From assembly GCA_036939355.1 (NCBI GenBank), contig JALLAP010000660.1:1-16123 (forward strand): a DNA stretch of 16,123 nucleotides, written 5' to 3'. The notes under the pieces are model-generated. The model searched no databases, was not told where the DNA came from, and saw only the letters and a list, made by a program, of their open reading frames with translations. Origin of the DNA: Thalassiosira profunda (Eukaryota; Bacillariophyta; Thalassiosirophyceae; Thalassiosirales; Thalassiosiraceae). This document shows positions 13,873 to 16,123 of the stretch, piece after piece; position 1 is the first letter of the stretch, and each line of letters begins with the position of its first letter. A program made the translations under genes and the position numbers.

Positions 13873-15651
13873 ATGACTCGGATGGCGGCCCGCCTCCTCG
13901 CTTTCGTCTCCTTCCTACGCCTCGCCCGCGCCCACCCCGGCGCCGTCGCAGACGGCCGCGCCACGTGCGGGACAGAGTACTCCACCGCGTCCACCGCCTA
14001 CACCGTCCCGGACGTCCGCGAGGCGTGGTACCTCCGGCGCGTCGCGACCTGCGAGTCCCCCGCCTTCTGGGTGGAGTTCGACATTGTCGAGGAGGGGCAG
14101 GAGGTGTACATTGCCACGATCTCTCCTGAGATCGCACGATTCGAGGACGAGTTGCAGTTCCACGCGATTTGGTACGGGCCGGGCCTCGGCCCCGACGAGG
14201 ACAATGGCCTCTTCGAGATTCCCTTGGTGCTGCCCGAGGGCGTCGAGTTGGACGAGGCGCTCGCCGCCGAAGGGGCGGCATATATGACCAATGCGGTCTT
14301 CGACTCTTGCGACTTTGTGGACACAAACAACGTGATGAAGAATTGGTCGGACCTCGTCAACGGCAGGTGCAGCGAAACGTTCGCCTTCGCGGATGACTTC
14401 TCCGATCCCCTCCAGCAGGGCGCGACGGACGTCGTCAGCTGGTGGCTGTACAGCTTCAACCACCGGGCGGCGAAGAAGGGGACATACCGGCTCCAATCGT
14501 GGCTCACAAACCGCGACGATTCGACGGCGGCGCAGCAGGGCAAGTTTGAGATCACGCTGGGACCGCACAGCTGGTCGGGCTACGCGTCCGACGGCACCCT
14601 CGCCCTGGCCCAGAGCCAAGGCACGAGCTGCTCCTGCGCAGTCAACGCGTGGGATTACAAAGAAACGTATCTGGAGCGGCTGGGAGATCTGCCAGAGGAG
14701 TTTGGGGCAGCGCAGCTCCCGGGAGGATCCTGCGCTGGAGACGAATCGCCGGCCTCGTCCTGTGTGACCATTCCCCGGGAGGCATACCTGTCGGACGGTT
14801 CGGCCGTGGAGTGGTCGGGGCTGTTCGAACTAGAGGCCGGAAGAGAGTACGAGTGGACGTTCCGCGCTTATTATCAGGGCACTGACGCAGATCCGGAGTA
14901 CGGTTATCCAGATCCCGGAATGTTCGTGTATATGGTGGCGGCCGACGACGTTGAGTCTGTGGCCACCGAAGCCAACGACATTCTGACTGCTACGGTTGAG
15001 TCGGAAGAAGGTGATCCCTCGACCATTGTGGCCGAGGGAGACACCCTGCAAATTGACACGCCGACATTCATCGAGTTCACGGACACGAAAAAGGAAGTGT
15101 CGACGACCGTCCTCATCGAGCCCGTCAGCGATTCGACAGTGGCACTTTTCACTCAGCATGTTCCCTCTGAATTTATGTCACATGGTTTATGGGACAAGAA
15201 AGCGGGAGAGTATGTCTTTCCAACGGAGCAAACGCTTTATTTCGACGCTGGCGGCGCAACGAGTGAGGAGGCCACCACAACTAGTGCACCGACGGACACC
15301 ACAACCACAACCATGGCGGCAGGTGACGCGGTAACAGCTGCGGGTTCCACGTCCACCTCAGCAACGGCAGCATCAATTGAGACTGTTGCTAGCTCAACAT
15401 CAGCTGCGACTGCTCCTCCGGATAGTACGACTGTCACTTCCACTGCTGGAACGACGACGGCCGACGCCCTCACAACGGTTACCACAACTGTCGATGGAGC
15501 CAGCACTGCTCCTGCAACGGCCATTTCTGACACGACGACAGTTGCGCCGAATGTGGCTCGTGACACGACCAGCGCCTCAGGCATTCTATTTGCTGATACG
15601 TTGTGGATCGCTGCAATTGTTGGCGTTGCTTTGTTGTTCCCGATTCTCTGA
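13873..15651 (+). CDS. Secreted cell-surface protein with Ser/Thr stalk, probably GPI-anchored
   Basis: 592 residues from the ATG at 13873 (caacaATG, A at -3); the open frame extends 66 nt further upstream but has no ATG there. Residues 1-20 form a signal peptide with a likely cut after ARA (20). The ectodomain (about 21-460) is acidic, rich in Trp/Tyr/Phe, and has eight cysteines (32, 60, 146, 166, 253, 255, 287, 297), which would fit four disulfides. Residues 462-570 are a Thr/Ser/Ala-rich stalk likely to be O-glycosylated. The last 17 residues (LWIAAIVGVALLFPIL region) are hydrophobic with no basic tail, as in GPI-attachment signals; a single-pass anchor is the alternative. No known domain was recognised. 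The TGA stop overlaps AATAAA (15651-15656). No introns are needed. Confidence 0.78.
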   Translation: MTRMAARLLAFVSFLRLARAHPGAVADGRATCGTEYSTASTAYTVPDVREAWYLRRVATCESPAFWVEFDIVEEGQEVYIATISPEIARFEDELQFHAIWYGPGLGPDEDNGLFEIPLVLPEGVELDEALAAEGAAYMTNAVFDSCDFVDTNNVMKNWSDLVNGRCSETFAFADDFSDPLQQGATDVVSWWLYSFNHRAAKKGTYRLQSWLTNRDDSTAAQQGKFEITLGPHSWSGYASDGTLALAQSQGTSCSCAVNAWDYKETYLERLGDLPEEFGAAQLPGGSCAGDESPASSCVTIPREAYLSDGSAVEWSGLFELEAGREYEWTFRAYYQGTDADPEYGYPDPGMFVYMVAADDVESVATEANDILTATVESEEGDPSTIVAEGDTLQIDTPTFIEFTDTKKEVSTTVLIEPVSDSTVALFTQHVPSEFMSHGLWDKKAGEYVFPTEQTLYFDAGGATSEEATTTSAPTDTTTTTMAAGDAVTAAGSTSTSATAASIETVASSTSAATAPPDSTTVTSTAGTTTADALTTVTTTVDGASTAPATAISDTTTVAPNVARDTTSASGILFADTLWIAAIVGVALLFPIL

Positions 15652-15656
15652 ATAAA
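15651..15656 (+). terminator. AATAAA poly(A) signal overlapping stop codon
   Basis: The final A of the TGA stop is the first A of AATAAA. The opposing gene's stop is only 31 nt further on, so the mRNA 3' ends of the two genes must overlap or be very short. Confidence 0.55.
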
Positions 15657-15686
15657 GCTGACCAGTGACTGACGCGAAAAATAGTG

Positions 15687-16123
15687 TTATCTTCTCTGTC
15701 GTTTCTTCTTGGTGGCTGGCGTTGCCTTGGAGCTCTTTTGCTCTTTGCCACCTCGCTCCACCTTGCGCAGTAGCTTTTCCGTATTCGGCGGGCTTTGCTG
15801 CTGCTTCTTCTTTCTAATGGGCTGCAGCTCATGCTGCCTTTTCCTCGGGCTCGCACGGGCCTCCGGTTTCCTATTTTCGCTTCCCTTCAGCGCCGGTCGC
15901 CGCCCGTCCTTCGCCCGACCGATGACATCCATGAATCGCTTCTGGCACTTGGCCTGTTTCTGACACCACACCTGGTGCGCGATCCACTCTCCCTCCTTCC
16001 AGCGCCACCCGTCCGGATTGTCGAAGAACGAGTTGATCTTTCCCTGCGGCACAGACCCGTCGATCAACGGTATGTATTGTTTGTGCTGCTTTGTGACTTG
16101 GGCCAACGCCGCTTGGTCCTTCC
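15687..16123 (-). CDS. Lysine-rich protein of unknown function, 3' part only (runs off right edge)
   Basis: The frame is open from the right edge to TAA at 15687-15689. The first ATG-like start in the track is a TTG, and coding continues upstream of it (KDQAALAQ...), so the true start lies outside. The visible part is about 144 residues. The N-terminal half holds a Trp-rich motif (FFDNPDGWRWKEGEW) and two cysteines (WCQKQAKC). The C-terminal half is a disordered Lys/Arg/Gln run with several NLS-like clusters (RKKKQQQ, KKKRQRR). A nuclear or nucleolar protein is plausible by composition only. It is convergent with the surface-protein gene with 35 nt between stop codons. No family recognised. 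Confidence 0.6.
   Translation of the reverse strand, partial: KDQAALAQVTKQHKQYIPLIDGSVPQGKINSFFDNPDGWRWKEGEWIAHQVWCQKQAKCQKRFMDVIGRAKDGRRPALKGSENRKPEARASPRKRQHELQPIRKKKQQQSPPNTEKLLRKVERGGKEQKSSKATPATKKKRQRR

Overview
The window looks like nuclear DNA of a microbial eukaryote, most likely a photosynthetic stramenopile such as a diatom, although the sequence alone does not fix the lineage. Signs of a eukaryote are GT-AG spliceosomal introns (two with strong consensus, 81 and 175 nt), AATAAA signals right at stop codons, type II Golgi-style membrane enzymes with many N-glycosylation sequons, a signal-peptide plus Ser/Thr-stalk surface protein, and a tyrosine-recombinase retrotransposon. Several of the longest open frames begin at GTG or TTG, so the starts given here were re-chosen at ATG where one exists.

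Left part (1-5050). A spliced gene on the minus strand (1-548) runs off the left edge. Three small enzyme genes follow, each with one N-terminal membrane anchor: an FkbM-type methyltransferase (+, 1038-2048, one intron), a sulfotransferase (+, 2560-3516) and a GT25-type glycosyltransferase (-, 3747-4862, with one ambiguous base). Together they look like a Golgi glycan-decoration set (methyl, sulfate and sugar transfer). The sulfotransferase and GT25 promoters share motifs at similar distances from their ATGs. The divergent promoter at 549-1037 and the GT25 upstream region each carry a copy of a dispersed repeat.

Middle (about 5050-13700). A non-coding stretch rich in inverted repeats (5054-5850) leads into a DIRS-order (tyrosine recombinase) retrotransposon. 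Its parts are a Gag-like ORF with poly-Q, RGG-rich and Cys-rich segments (5864-8937, reading frame damaged), a reverse transcriptase/RNase H ORF with all core catalytic residues (8972-11893), and an overlapping tyrosine recombinase ORF with the R..HxxR..W..Y set (to 13011). I found no LTRs, no DDE integrase and no methyltransferase domain. Downstream is another non-coding block with five strong inverted repeats, bracketed by near-identical direct repeats (13318-13683).

Right part (13700-16123). A secreted, probably GPI-anchored Ser/Thr-stalk protein (+, 13873-15651) is followed tail to tail, only 35 nt away, by the 3' part of a lysine-rich, probably nuclear protein (-, 15687 to the right edge).

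The ends of the retrotransposon could not be placed with confidence. The most interesting material is the structured DNA on both sides of it and its unusual expression layout: ORF2 and ORF3 have no ATG at their 5' ends, and ORF2 holds an in-frame intron candidate.
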